Below, piece by piece: positions 11,851 to 25,500 of a stretch of 64,000 nucleotides of DNA. The stretch is from positions 744,001-808,000 of the forward strand of contig MCGE01000018.1 in the NCBI GenBank assembly GCA_002105175.1. The letters are read 5' to 3'. The notes beneath the pieces were generated by a model that saw nothing but the letters and a program-made list of their open reading frames with translations, did not search any database and was not told the DNA's origin. Within the stretch, counting starts at the first letter, position 1, and every line of letters starts with the position of its first letter. Made by a program: the position numbers and the translations under genes. The DNA is from Absidia repens. Lineage: Eukaryota > Mucoromycota > Mucoromycetes > Mucorales > Cunninghamellaceae.

Positions 11851-13461
11851 TCTTCTAAATATACATTTATATGTACTTAACTAACCTTCTAACGTATAGG
11901 ATATCAGTAGGTAAACTTATTGCCTTTGTTGAATAAAAAGTAGTAAGCAATCTAGTCTTTATAACCCCTCCCCCAATCAGTACAATCCTCTTCTATCAAA
12001 AGAGTTGGTATTACTTACAATTCCGTCATGTCATTTGTACTAATATTCGATAAGAATATTACTGATCCACTGGGGAATATCATCGGCGTCTTCAAACATT
12101 TAGTTCTCCAAGCGAGTTGGCTGTTGGTATAAAAGCTGAGTGAATGAAGAATAGTGCAGCAATAATGAAAAAAGTGAGAAATAAATACTATTTTGAAATA
12201 ATGATGGTTGAAATGCTAGTCATCAGAACAACAATTGACAGTGAGGAAAAGGGTGGAGGAAATGAAAAAAGAGGAAGCGCTACCCCTATTTTCTAAAAAA
12301 AACAAGATCATGGGAATTTTTAATCTCCGGGTGTTTTCTGCGCAATATACGAGATATGCTGCAGTTCAGCAAGAACATAACAAAAAAGCTCGGTCCCATG
12401 GAAAATACCAAGGATATTCATTTACCTTACATTATAACTTTCAAACACATAATATGATAGTACAGATGAAAAGAAACAAAGGTACGTGGTTCGGGTGGGT
12501 TTTTTGCGTTTATGAAAAAAGACGCCTTGGGCATTTCAAGGTGGTCGGCTTTGGCCGGTGAGAGGTTGAGGAATTAAAGCGGCAAGACGTTTATGATACC
12601 AAACAAAGACAAAATAAATGTTATGCGCATAATAATTAAATACTCTCCAGTGTATTTCAATGCCTCAATCATCATATATCTATGCGCTCATCACTGCTTA
12701 TTCTTTGTTTTTATGCGTCTCGGATTTTATATCATGCACCCGCTACTGTTGTTTTCTGAAAACATTTTATAAATCCCTGTTACCACATATTACAGTAAAG
12801 TAGATGTAGTTCGGAGCACGGAAATTGATTGATGCTGTCTCATAATTAATCCTCTTTGTTTGTTGCACACAGACACACATGCATGCGCGCATCAGCTTCA
12901 CTTTTCTACACGCATATCCACTCTACTCTACTGTACTTTACAGTATGAGTAAACCCGTTTGACAAAACAAATTTAAAGGTATGAGTGACAATGCAAAAGC
13001 AAAAATTTAGGGTATGTTTTATTTAGATGTATGTATAAACTATGTTAACCAAACTAAACTGATCTAATGAAATTATTATGACACGTATCTAACAGTGAAG
13101 CGTTTAAGGGCGTATGTGGGTGAGTATGGAGTGTGTGATGTGAGTAGTACAGTATATGTTGAGAAATAATTATAACGTCAGGTAAGCCAAATAGTCCAAT
13201 CAAAGTGTGCAAGATATCCTACAGTGAACGACGAACTATTCCACAGGGAAGGAGTTAACTTAAACAAGCCGGGTTGTTCAAGCTTGCCTGCAAAGGCATC
13301 AAGAGATGAGAATAATCATACTGCCAATTTTGAATGATGGTGGTTACTTTATGAAAAGATAATTGCAATGTTGATAGCGTTGTATGGTGTTAAATGATGC
13401 AAAAAAAAAAAAAAAAAAAAAAGGGGGGGACTCTCTGTCGCCTGGAGACAAAAAAAAATGA
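11851..13461. other. intergenic, no gene seen
   Basis: About 1.6 kb of AT-rich sequence. A 108-codon open stretch at 12235-12561 starts at TTG and has no family features or flanking splice sites, so it is not called. A run of 20-odd A is at 13400-13421, followed by seven G. This is the left flank of a dispersed repeat copy. Confidence 0.5.
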
Positions 13462-14335
13462 GTTCAAATCCCGCACGCTTGGTTTTTATTTCCTCCAGTA
13501 TTTTTTCGTTCTCTTTCTTTTGCTTTTTCATTTTTTCTTCACCATTCAACTTTTTTGAAGTAATTATGGTCTTAGAATAGTGTCAGGACTAGTTTAGAAG
13601 GGTTTTAAGCTCAGGGATTTCAAGATGCATGGGGAAACCCTTTCATTTTGGATTCAAGATTTGGGGATCACCATTAGTTCATTTTTGTATCAGTTTGTCC
13701 ATAGCTTGTATCTACATCTGAATAAAACATATATCTTTTTACTTGCTTCAATAAAAACGTGTCTCATTAATCTCTCTCTATCATGCATTGCGCAATGGAT
13801 CCTTTTTTTACTACCATCATCCCCTTTTGACTAGCGTTGACTAATGTTATGCTTCAATTAAAGAATCCCGCCTAGTCTAGCCTTCCTCAAGCCTTGTATA
13901 GTGTATTAGCGTCCATTTTACAATCGTCCCTTAGATTAGTATTGACTATGTTTCAGATCTCATTTTAGTCCCGTCCTCATGCATCTTTCAATAGATCCTC
14001 TAAACCCGTTGCTACAATGAATACCCTTCATCTTCCATTTAGTATCTACCAATATGTCTCAATAAAATATGTCTTTTATTAACCATCCTATGATTCACCT
14101 GATAATAAATAATGTCGATAATGTAGCTGCTTTGTGAGTATTCTACCAAATACATGCTAACTCTCTAATTTACCCACTATGGTTACTCCCCCCCCACAGC
14201 GCCTGGATAGCAGTTCCGGGTCACTTTATATGAAACGTGCCAGTATTCCAACTCTACCATTCATATAATACAACCTAAATCATGCTGTCAGCATAACCTC
14301 CACTGGATTGACATACCGTATATATCCTACTTTTT
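13462..14335 (+). repeat. dispersed repeat family, copy A
   Basis: Begins with GTTCAAATCCCGC, a close match to a tRNA/Pol III B box, followed by a pyrimidine-rich stretch, TTCACCATTCAAC, and the family core (TCTTAGAATAGTGTCAGGAC; AAGATGCATGGGGAAACC at 13622-13639). Downstream it shares TACAATGAATACCCTTCATC, AATAATGTCGATAATG and GCATAACCTCCACTGGATTG with copy E at 53.5-54.6 kb, in the same order. No long ORF. Copies in the window differ by many substitutions, so the family is old or mutated. Confidence 0.8.
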
Positions 14336-14682
14336 TATTTTATAGATATACGTATATATATATATAACCACACTTCAATAACCTCCCCCTCCATGACACC
14401 CAATAAACTTTCTTTTTTTTTTTTGCATGTTGGAAGTTGAATATAAAAAATTGCAAGTAATAAGGGTTACATTGCGGTCATGCTGAGCTACATACAGCCA
14501 CCATGTTAGCAACATAAAAGGTGCAACCATTCTATTATCAAGAGCGAGTCAGGACTTAAATTTCAGTGTCTATTTCCTGATATATGTTTTTTTGAGTCAT
14601 CAAGTCATAAAAGGTCGTGAAGTTAAACAAGAAGTCATAATAAATAATAAAAATAAAAAAGCCCATACCAGGATAATATGCT
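14336..14682. other. intergenic, 3' region of ankyrin-DIL gene
   Basis: AT-rich DNA with an (AT)n patch near 14351 and an A/T-rich 3' region of the minus-strand ankyrin-DIL gene (AATAAAAATAAAAAAG near 14643). No gene seen. Confidence 0.5.
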
Positions 14683-17600
14683 TTATTTGTGAAGTTTTTT
14701 GTCTAATCTATCAAGTAATTTGTGGGGAAGGGAAGGTATTCTAATCGAGGTTTCTTTTTTCTGTTGCTCTGCTTTTTGTTTGATTTCCAAGTATATTGAT
14801 TCCGATGAGGCACTGTGTTGTTGCCTATTCAATGCTGTGTCATTCAATGGTGGTAAAGTCTGTGTTGGTGCCTGAGGTTGATTGAATGGCAGAATGGATC
14901 GAGTATCCATTGAAAATAAGCCTTGATCTATGGATGAAGTAGACTTATCGCGTGGATCATGAGCATTGTGGTGGGTCTCCTCTGCTGTTGTTTCTTTGCT
15001 TGTATGGTCATCCACCATGAGATAATCCTTCAGTTGGCCAAGATGCTGGATTGAATTGAGTGCTGCTGGTCCGAGATCATCCGATGCCTGTTGACACTGT
15101 TGTTGTTGTTGAGTCCATTGTGTCACCCATTCTTCGACGTACTTTGGTAAATGAGTTTCCTGTGTTTCGTAGCGATAGTTGAATACGCAGCGTTTGATTT
15201 GTACAGCATTCAGTAGAGCAAGTCCCTGGCAGGTAAACCTAAACACGTCCAGGTCACCAAGTTCGGAAAGGCATTGAAGTAGCTGCAATAATTGGGTCAT
15301 TCTTTCCAAGCCATTTGTTCCATAATTCGAATCCACGTAGCCAAATTTCCGTGCCCATTCTTCCAATACCGATACGTTCATCCGGATATGAAGCGCCTTT
15401 GACCGACACAAATATTTCTTATTCGCCAGTAGTTGATTGAATCCTTCGCATAAGACATAAAAGACACATTGCACCATCGTATGTTTCGCCATGTATGTGG
15501 GAAGTTCGTACACTTCGGTCATCATGTCTTGGATCCCTTCAAGTAAGCTAATAATTGTTTGTGGTCCACCATTTCCCCCTTTGCTGTTGTCATCCAACGT
15601 GGAAGCTGATATTGCCGAGCCATCATTACTGTCCATAGATACCCGAGTAGATCCGCGTCGCCGGAAGAACTTGGACCAATCATTCGCATCAGCAAAATCA
15701 ACAGGAAGCATATCCTGAATGGATTGATAATCGAGGAATGCTGGGTCAATCACCTTGTCAAGACGTCGTTCACAGTCCCGGATAAATAACGTATACTGAT
15801 CAGCCATCAAATCCGCCAGTTGCCGTTGTTGCTTTTGAGTGTTTCTTTCCAATCCAGTGTCACGTTTGAGGTAGTTTAGTAGCTGATATATGTTTGCCAT
15901 CCAGTAGCATAGTAAATGTGTGTCTTTGGCGCATTGCTAAATAACGTGAAAAAAGATACCGGAATTTTAGCATTCTGTAATCTAATACCTACCCGAAATA
16001 TCCATGTTTCCTTACCTTGGCGGCTTTTGTAATCCGGCTGATGGTAATATCAAAGAATTGAGCAAGATCACCACGACCAGTATAGTAATAAGCAAATCTT
16101 GCACACAAAAACAACAGATTAGCCGGCATCCATAAGATTTCGTCCTTGTTGGTTGTAGTTGTAGTAGTCAGCTTTGGTATAGTTTTTGTATCCAAAACCA
16201 CATCCAGTATTGGGCCAAGATGATCCATAGAAAAAACAAACATTTGATCCACAAGACAAGTATCCCAAACAAATGTGTGCGATGAGCGCATACTTGCTTC
16301 ATATTTTAAATGTTGTTGCTGGCGCCTCAAATCTTTATCGATATCGTCATCGTTGTCGCTGTTGTTTTCGTCGTTGTCGTCGTTGTCATCGTCGTCGTCA
16401 TCGTCGTCGTCATCGTTACCAACCCCAATGTCAATGTCACGGCCGATTGCTGTCGACAGAACTCCACTTCCATTGTTAGAGTTGATAAGGGTATCATGAA
16501 AGAGTTCGTGTCGCTGGGTCAAAAGTCGTTGTCTTGTTGATTCGGCTGTCATAAAGTGTGTGTAGGCGTCCATACCAGAATGCTGAAAGCTAGGTGTTTT
16601 ACTGCCACGTCGATTGGAGTCTGGCGCTACTAAAGCTATGTTGGTGGCGGTGGTGGCTGTAGTGGTCATCACAGGTGTTGATTGACGTCGGGCGGTTTTC
16701 AAAAAGAGTTGCTTGCTTTTCTTCCTTTTCACCTTGCGGTCCACGGTAACATGATGCCGACGAGAAAACTTGGACCCAGCCTGTAGTAATTTCGTCATAA
16801 CTGTATCCCCTTTCAGCACAAAATCGAACGCTGTGTTTCCTTTGATGGACTGTGTTTCAGGTGCCGCACCTTTGGAAAGAAGTAACTCCACAATTGCATC
16901 ATGATGATTCACAGAAGCCCACATCAATGCTGTCCACCCAACTAAAAACAAAAATGACACTGTGAGTCTACCATTACTCTCAATTTTTTTTTTTTCCTCA
17001 TTGGTATTTCCTTTTCGCCATTTTACTTACAATTGTCTTGTTCGTCAATAGGTGCATTTGCTTCCAAAAGAGACTGAACAGTAGCAAGGTGTCCAAAACA
17101 AGCAGCATAAATCAAAGCAGTTGGTCCTTCATCATCATCATCAGCGACATAGGCCAGGTCCCTGCATTGCTGTAGCAAATTTTGAAGAGTGTGTGTGTCA
17201 CCATTGGAAGCAGCCCTTAGAAATATGTTCACCAGCTGTTTATCTTGCACCATCCTTGTCCTTTTTTCCTTGTGGGCACGGGGAATGTCCTTGTGTGATT
17301 GAGTTGAGTCCAAAGGAGATACTGACAAATGTTGTGGCAGCTGAGGAGTAATAATTCTTGCCGTCGAGTGATTGTTCAGGGGTAGTGGAGGGCTGAATAA
17401 TGATACCGGCGAAAGGAACGTGGTTTTGTCGGTACAGTCGTTCTTTGTCGAGAGTAATTTATGATCACTATTGCATTTGCTGATACTTCCCCTGTTGGAT
17501 GAAGGTGTTGTTGGTCGTGACAAAGCCGGTGAATGAGGTTGCTGTTCCTTTTTGTGTGCAGTCTTTTGCATTTGGTTCAACATGGACGAGAATTGTTGGA

Positions 17601-17805
17601 AGCTGTCTGCGATCTTTTCGGTGAGTTCATCTGACGACATGACGGGTTCTGAGGAGTAGACAGACCTTGGGCGAGGTTGGACGACACTGTGGTTTCTTCG
17701 TAATTGTGGTGTATAAGCGTTTTGGGCAACGGTGGTATCAATCGTCATCATAGACATGGACCTTTGAGTAGACACTGGTCTTTGTTTTGGCGTTGACCTC
17801 TCCAT
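14683..17805 (-). CDS. ankyrin-repeat protein with Dilute (DIL) domain
   Basis: Three exons, 17805-17031, 16941-16016 and 15936-14683, in consistent phase: 984 residues. An N-terminal disordered, Ser/Thr/Gln-rich region (about 1-190) precedes ankyrin repeats (about 195-310, with GPTALIYAACFGHLATVQSLLEA and GWTALMWASVNHHDAIVELLL-type helices). A basic patch and an acidic poly-Asp run (about 16345-16425) follow. The C-terminal third has DIL-domain hallmarks: a YWMANIYQLLNYLKRDTG-like start and later a cargo-domain-like helical block. The DIL domain is the cargo-binding globular tail of class V myosins; fungi also carry stand-alone ankyrin plus DIL proteins of poorly known, probably organelle- or vesicle-related function. 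No motor domain is present. The neighbour DPH1 is co-directional but unrelated. Confidence 0.8.
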
Positions 17806-18622
17806 TCAGTGATTGGGCAGATAAAATAAAAGGATGGTGGAAAGAAAAATAATAATAATAATAATACAATGTGGAGAGAAAAAAAGAAATAAATGTGGTG
17901 CAACTTTGGAAAAAGTTTATTTCGTATTTTTAATCTCCGCGAGGAGGAAGGTGTTCTTTCAACAGTGTGAAGAACATGATACCATATATTTTTTTAACAA
18001 TATCACTACTCAATGATCAAAAGACTAATTTTTATATTATTTTATTTGAAATATTATACTGTAAAAGAGATTTACAAGCACGGTTGAAAAACATAGGCTA
18101 TGTTGTAGTAGCGGTAGTAGTACTATAAACCATACTGTAAAAGGATGGATTTAATATTGCAAATCAGGGAAAAACATATGTAATTATATTAATGCCGCTA
18201 TGTATTCAAAGGCAGAGGTATAATGCCAAGATCCTATGCCACCCAAATGTATATTAGCATTGTGCAACTCTTTCGAAGAAGATGATTGACTTGATAGTAC
18301 CTAATATGCAACACAACGTAGTCCCGTTTCTTACAAGACTTCATCGTGACCCTTACAATGTCCGCCTATAGTTTCCCCAATTATACCAAATTTCAAAACA
18401 AGCCGTATTCCAAGACATATCATTTCATTCACTGCAGATACTCCAACAAGTAAAAATCAAAATATAATTATCAACGGTAAATGGGGGTTTTTTTTATTAA
18501 AAAGGATACATAAAACACATCAAGACAAAAAACAAACATAACAAACATTATAAAAATAAAAAATAAAATAAACCACTATTACTACAGAGCTATACTATGA
18601 TACAAATCTAAATCCCAAAAGA
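17806..18622. other. intergenic, no gene seen
   Basis: About 0.8 kb between the start of the ankyrin-DIL gene and the stop of DPH1, both on the minus strand. It holds AAT trinucleotide runs near 17850 and A-rich segments near 18540 that fit a DPH1 3' end. No coding region visible. Confidence 0.5.
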
Positions 18623-20463
18623 TCATGCCACTGCTGTCGCCTTTGATCTTCTTGTTGATGCCCGAGGTACACTTCGACCATGGTTAGGAGTATGAGGGCC
18701 CAACGAATCGTTCGCATAAAAGTCCATAGGATATACTTCCTGCCATTCAGCTTTTCCAAGGGCAATAGAAGCTTCGTAAGGGGTCAGTAAAGGTTTTGGG
18801 AAGGCATAACCCCAATCAATCGACAAGCGAGGGCAAGCAATTTGAATCCATCTATGAAAACAAGAAATAAGGATTACTATTTTCAGTGTGAAAAAGATAT
18901 GTACATCATACTTACGCATCAACGTCGTCAAATTGAGCCAATTTTCCAGGGAAGATTTCAGATAACAATACCACCACGGATTCTTTTTCTTGTTCCTTGA
19001 TGCATGATTCCAAGTACTCCATGACCTGAGGCTTTCCTTGACGTCCCAGTGTTCCCAAAATCAACCCATACTTCTTGGCTTCCTTTCCAACTTGCACAGC
19101 ATGTTTTCGTAATGATTGCATTTCTTCATGGTCGTATCGTTCCCGAGTAAACGCCTTGTCATATGGATTGTATCTGAAAGAAGAGCGTTCAAGGTTAACA
19201 TAAATTATAAAAACCCATCACTGAAAAGAATGAAAATCAACTTACTGAAAAGCAGGTATATCAGGGTTATGTATCATTATGGATTCCAAATGGAAGCGCC
19301 CATCGCCGATGTAACTATATAAGGAAGGGAAAAATATTGTTAGATATGTTTTCATAATGGGCAATTAAAAGAATCATGACAACTTACATAATAGTATCAA
19401 TATCTTGTAATTTGGGTGATGTACAACCAAGCAACTCACCAGGAGACAGGGGTTTGGCTTGAGGTATTTGCACAATATAATCTTCCTGTAAAGCATCTCT
19501 TGCAGCCTGTAATGCCGCACCGAATTGAATGACGCACACCAAAGCCAAACGTTTGCCTTTTTCAAAGTTTTTCCGTACCGTATTGATAAAGTGTTGGTTA
19601 TCGATCCCAATTTCCACAAAAACATACAAGGTATTAATCGTCGTGATATCCACTGGAATCAAACAGCTATGACCATAGTGCACCAAAAAATCACAACCAA
19701 GAGCACGAGCTGAATAGTCATCGATACAGCATGCTCCATAGGTGACATCGCCCATAATCAAGGTTTCAACTTTACAAAATCTTTTTTTTAAAGAAAAAAA
19801 AAAATCACAACCACAACCCTCAAAGCGGTTAGTATAAATACTTTATGTTCTTTTGTTCCAAAATGACTTACACTTCAAGAATATCTGATATGATACATGC
19901 AAACATCAGGAGACCTTCCGGGAGTTGAAGTGCCACTATTAAATAAACAAAACAAAACAAAACGTATGGAACGGTTAGTTTGTCTGACCTTTGGTTGAAG
20001 TTAATAAAGTCAACTTACCTTTCTTCGCTTCTGCTTTTTTGACTCTCCAGATAGTTTTGTGGATTTCAAAGTTGTAGTTGGAAGGTATCTATAGCATAAA
20101 GTCGTCCCATTAGTCCAGTCACCTTCGTTTTTTTCTTTCTACGATCTATGAGATGTGTATACCTGCTCAATTGCCTTGTTCAGCAAAGGATCGTTCAGTA
20201 TTTCGTCCGGGATTTGATGCACAGTTCGACCAGTACGGTTTCGTGGTGTTCCTAATAGAAGTCAAGAAGAAGAAGGAGAATAGATCAATATGAGTTGAAC
20301 AGCAAGCATATTGACTCCATATCACTGTTTTTGCAGTACTTGTAAAGCCCACAGCACTATCTTCGATAGCCCCGCCATCTTGTGGTGCCGCAGGTTTTTT
20401 TGATCGCCCAACAAATCGTTTTCTTGGTTTTTCCGGTTTAGGATCAATAGGTGATTCTGACAT
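18623..20463 (-). CDS. DPH1: 2-(3-amino-3-carboxypropyl)histidine synthase subunit 1
   Basis: Eight exons read: 20463-20340 (end uncertain), 20251-20163, 20088-20019, 19935-19872, 19780-19388, 19314-19246, 19173-18916, 18851-18623, total 431 residues in frame. The first step of diphthamide synthesis on elongation factor 2 is catalysed by the Dph1-Dph2 heterodimer, a radical-SAM-type enzyme with a [4Fe-4S] cluster held by three Cys. Visible landmarks: [68 protein letters not shown] and [12 protein letters not shown]; the Cys of GACC and QIAC fit two of the cluster ligands. The N-terminal Pro/Lys-rich leader is normal for the family. Only the first donor (AA/GTACTG) is weak. Confidence 0.93.
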
Positions 20464-20498
20464 TTGTTAAAATTGAAGAAGGAAAGAAAGAAGAAGGA

Positions 20499-20524
20499 AA
20501 AAAAAAAAAAAAAAAAAAAAAAAA
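20499..20524. repeat. poly(A) tract in divergent promoter
   Basis: A run of about 26 A just upstream of DPH1, followed by a second A-run at 20531-20541. Typical of the promoter-proximal homopolymers in this window. Confidence 0.9.
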
Positions 20525-20701
20525 CACAAGCAAAAAAAAAAAAGCAGCGGTGGTTGAAATAAAAATCATACCACTAAAAAGAAAAAAAAATTGCCTTTTT
20601 TTCTTTTTCACTGCTTCTTTGTCTGGTATCGCACTACGCAAATCCCTCTTCAGGACTGATTATTTTCTATTCCTCTTACATCGAAGAATATCTTTTGCTA
20701 G

Positions 20702-21331
20702 CATGATCTCACTATTTTTATTGGTGCAAGCTAGTGTCTACTTGAGTTTCAGGTATGATATTGAGCATATCATTTAATTAACTTACATTATTTGTATTAA
20801 TTATATGTAGGGTTTACGGGTTTGTTTGATTGATATGTGACCAAAGCTGGATCATTTGAAAGACCCGGAGAACGAACGACGTCTTGCAATAGTTACCCAT
20901 ATTTATGGTTCAGCAAATTTTGAAGCATGTGGCATCATCCAATACAACAATGAACTGTTGTTCAGCACTGAAATATTTCTTTATTTTGACACAGCCTATT
21001 GATGATAAAATCTTTTGGTTGATATTGGTGACTGGATTAATATACTGGATTTATTTTACAACAATTAGTTATTGACGAGTGGATCATTGGTCAAATGGAT
21101 TATGAAGGCAAAACTTGTGGCAAGAACAGTTGGTGGGTAACTGTTTTGTGACCTACTATCGATGACTCTCTTTGTTCAGGAATGTATGATTGGCCGTCAG
21201 AATGGCGCGGCGGTGATGTGAATGTCCCTGAGATATCTTTGTCTGCCCAATTAACGGCTGTCCTTCAAACTGGCGTCTTTTTCTTATTGACAAGTGAAAA
21301 ATCGGTTGATTTTGGCCCCACATTTATGTAG
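20702..21331 (+). CDS. unrecognised gene or pseudogene
   Basis: Divergent from DPH1. Coding-like pieces in plus-strand order: an ATG at 20702 giving a short hydrophobic leader up to a GTATG donor near 20751; about 20847-21000 (LKDPENERRLAIVTHIYGS); about 21070-21146 (IDEWIIGQMDYEGKTCGKNS, then WW and a GTAACT donor); and about 21180-21331 (YDWPSEWRGGDVNVPEISLS, LQTGVFFLL, VDFGPTFM, stop). The last two pieces splice plausibly. The first junctions do not give one open frame with the donors I see, and in-frame stops lie between pieces. Either the gene uses splice sites I missed or it is decaying. I do not recognise the family; an AATAAAAATT signal follows at about 21393. Confidence 0.4.
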
Positions 21332-22550
21332 TAGTTATTAGTTAGTATTGGATCTAGATTTAGATTTAAATTTTTATATGTATTCATCCGCAATAAAAAT
21401 TGAAATGCTTATATATATATATATATTATTGTTTGTTATTATTTTGATTTGGTTTTACCGTTTTGTTATACAAGCTGGTTTGATAGGTGCGTTGATATTT
21501 TGAAGGATTACAGTGAAACATATGCATTTCATTTATTATACTCCATGTAGTGTATATAATATTATGACGATTTTATACAATACAGTATTGCACTGTACAA
21601 CATCGACCAAAGAAGGAGATGAGATGTTCCTACTTTGTTACATCCTCATTCAATTCAACCATACTCTTCTATGCCGTACTATGCTGTACTATAGTGTATA
21701 GTAAGGTTCAGTATATTACTGTGTGATGCAGAAAAGGAGGTAATTTGTCTCCTAATATGAAATGGTTTGGTTTTTTTTTTTTATGGTCCCGCCCTGAAGT
21801 TTTTAAATTATATCCCTCTATTTTTAACGCACAGTTCCCTTTCTGTGCACTGTAATCTGTAACAGGCCTACATATTGTACGATGTACATACATAAGAATG
21901 TGTCATAGTACCTGGATTTTTTTTTTTTTGCAGGTCAATCAGGCACGGACAATTAATAGTAAGAGATAATCATCGTGGTTTATTGGGAGATAAACTGCAT
22001 GAAACCTTCTAATATTGAAAATGAAAGGGGGACCAGCATAAATTCCATATGAAATGACCATACTCGATCTACTCGAGCAGGTTACTTGGTCTTCTTCTTT
22101 ATCAAAAGTATCATTTAACGTCAATCACTCGTGTCAAAAAAAAGCACGTATTTATTACATTAGACAACGCCATCACATTTTCTAATTTACTCGTTTTGTT
22201 GTATAGGATCCAAATGAAAATAGTAGGTATAATGTACAAATTCAATCATCCTGCAGATGTAATTTTATATGAGAATCATCTGGCATGATTGCTCGTCTTG
22301 GGTGAGATTGACATGGCCGGTGCTTTAAAATTTCGGTGGTACAAACAGACAATAGACCACATGTCAAGCTGCTCGATTTGTAACTCAACAGCTTGCCACT
22401 TTTCCCCTTGAGTTTTTTTTTTTTTTTTTTTTTTTTTTGCTCTTCTTTTCTCTTCCATTTAACTTTTTTCTATTTTTTTTTTTTTTTTCTCTTCTTCCTT
22501 TACCTGTATTTTTACATCACACCTGCTTTATTTCCACCAACGAATATCGA
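21332..22550. other. intergenic, no gene seen
   Basis: AT-rich spacer with an (AT)n patch at 21412-21427, a T tract of about 27 at 22412-22438 and a second T tract at 22475-22489 immediately upstream of the START-domain gene. The two T tracts and a TCTTC-rich stretch probably belong to its promoter or 5' UTR. No convincing ORF. Confidence 0.5.
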
Positions 22551-25500
22551 ATGCGTCATAAACAAAACTTGACTGTCACCGATATGGATTGGGACGACAC
22601 GTTTCCTTCACAGTACCAGTACGGGGCGGCACCAACGACGACGATGCTTCCACCAGTAATAACATCACGTAAACATCATCACCATCAAAAACCACAGTAT
22701 AATACTATATTCAGCGACGATGAAGACGATCCTATCCCCCCACGTTGGACGACTCATTTCACTGCTTCAGCTGCTTCTTTGACACCTTCAACTACTGCCA
22801 CCTACGTCGATCCATTACTCAGCTCTGGTACTTATCATATCCATCAAGCCGAAAATGCTCTATCAACACTCAAACACGTCGTTCTTGAAGATGGTTGGAA
22901 AAAGGCTTTGAAGCATAAAAGCGGTGTTGTTGTGCATATGATGAACGGGCTTCACAAGGCGGACAAGACCCCCATTTTTAAAGGAGAGGCAATTATACAT
23001 GGATTTTCCCCTCAATCTATATTTTATGTCATTGGTATGCGCAAACTGTGGGACGAACAGTAAGTGGGAATTAGTGGGGAAAGGAAAAAAGGAGGTGATG
23101 ACGGACTTGCTAATATGAACTGATGATTGATGCCTATTTATTTTATTTATTTATTTATTTGTGATACTATGACAGATATGAAGATGGAAATCTGGTTGAA
23201 AATCTAAATGATACGACTTCTTTGACATATGAAGTGACTAAACCTACAGCGACATCGAAGTAATCAGAAAAAAAGAAAAAAAAGAAGAAGGGCTATATGC
23301 AGAATTGGCGCAAATGGTATTGATACTGACATTTTATTATATTTATTAGGCCTCGGGACTTTGCGCTGGTTGAACGCATCGAATGTACACAAAATGGATC
23401 CATCATATTTGCCGCAACCAGTGTTGAAACTCCAAGATTACCACGAATCCAAGGACGAACAAGAGCTCAAATCAAAGTAAGTAAATTATAAGGAAACACC
23501 AAAGCAGGGAGGGCATGAGGAGGGAGGAAGCGGGATGTCATGAATGTTACACACCACCGCCAACTCATTTTCCCAACTTGGTTTTTACTAGTTACAAGGT
23601 TGGATTTTGGAACCGGTCCGTGGCAGTACCCCGTCTACCAAGGTGACATTTGTCGTTCAAGAAAATATGAAAGGTTGGGTCCCTGGATTTGCAAAAAAAT
23701 CACTGGCACGGCGGCCTTTGGTAATCGCTCTTATCAACGATTATTTACAAAAGAAATCTGGGCGGGCAAGAACTCATAGCAAACCAACTCTGGCTCCTTT
23801 GAATTATGGACACAGTCGAAGACCTTCTCTTCTTGGGCAACGGCTGGATCCGTCTGCCGCTACATCTTTAAGGAATAGGTAAAATTCATCATCCAACAAA
23901 ACATTGAACTGCTTTACTGTTATTAACCTCTTTTAATAATATTTATTATAGTCCATCACCAACACCTTCACAACAGTCAATTTTACTTGGCTCAAACACA
24001 TCTACCTTTAATGGAAAGAAACGAATTACCTTTGCCGAACAAGATGTCACTTACCCCTCCCAAGACAATGGAACCCCTGATACTCAATCTGAAGCAGCAA
24101 GTGATTCAAATTCCTTCCCAGCGATACCTACACCAGCAACATCACCACAACAGCATCTATATCAACACCGTCTTAGTCATCCATCGACGACTCGAGCTCA
24201 TAGTCATTATTCTTCAGCACTTAAAACGTCATCCTCATTACCAACCCCGCTATCATCAGCAACAACAGCTACTGTAGCCGGATCTACTACACTACAGCCG
24301 TCCGAAACTTTGCCTGCCTCAACTTCAACATCTTCATCAACACAAAAGCAACATCAGCGCTTGTATCCTATACACCGACATTCAAGTAAAAAGGCAGAAA
24401 TATTGACGATGATCAAACAACTTTCCATGTCCCCAGAAGGTTGGGTCTTCAGCAAAGAACAGGACGGTATTCGATACTATTCAAATGCCAACTATCTCCG
24501 AGCTGATGGTATGATTTATGGTGGTTGGACTCCCGAACAATTATGCTCAGTCATACACTGTATCGGTGCACGAAAAATTTGTGAGTACTACTAGATGGAA
24601 AAAAAAAGCGATGGTTAGAGAGGGACATGACTGAACATTATTTATTATATGCGATACTGATTTATTTATTTTGAAACAATATTAGGGGATGACCGGTTTG
24701 AACACGGCGATGTATTGGAGCGATTCAGTCAAAAAGATTATCTTGTGAGGTGGGCTATGAAAAACGGCGGGAATTATACGGTAACAAGTACGATTGACAC
24801 GGACACAACATTGGGCACCATCTATACAGCGAGCGCCAGCGTGGACGATGCTCATGTGATTCCTGGTACGTTGAAAATGAAGCTTTACGGTTGGGTCTTT
24901 GTACCGGTGAAAGATGATAAGGGCAGAAGGTGTGTGAAAACAAGTATTATTTGGGACGCTGCGGGTTATGTTAGCTCAAAACTACTACCTCGTTTGGATC
25001 ATTTCCTCTCAACGAATGGATGTCCTCCTTATATTCGACGTGTGGCCGGCAAAGTCCTTCATGAAGAACTGTTGATGATGGATGACGATACGGTGATTCC
25101 TGCTACTTTGAATGGTGCGAAAAGTGGTGGTGATAGCAACTACGGTGGCGTTATTGCAGCAACAGCAACAACAAGAAAGAAAAAGCCAATATATACAATG
25201 AAGTACGTGGTCAAACACGAACCCTCCAACTCTTATCGGGCAAGAAAATCCAACCCTGAAAAAAATTGGTGCACCGATATCCGAATCCATTCCGCTTCTA
25301 TGTATTCACTTGGTTTTGATGTGTCTGTCTCCCCCTCGTCTGGTACCCGTGTGGATGTCTCTGAACAGCATATCAAGATTTTCACCACGACACCGGAAAT
25401 GGAAGGCAAGCAGGTGTCTATTACTATAGCTATGGCTCATACTGGGAAGGTCACATGCAATGGTGCTTTGATGTTTATTTTGAAAGGTGAAGAATATATA

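Noticed and set aside
12235..12561. 108-codon plus-strand frame
   Set aside because: Begins at TTG, has no splice sites, no family features and no promoter-like context.
16273..16540. Plus-strand frames rich in Ser, Val or Arg opposite the ankyrin-DIL gene
   Set aside because: Shadows of the GAC/GAT run that encodes its poly-Asp stretch.
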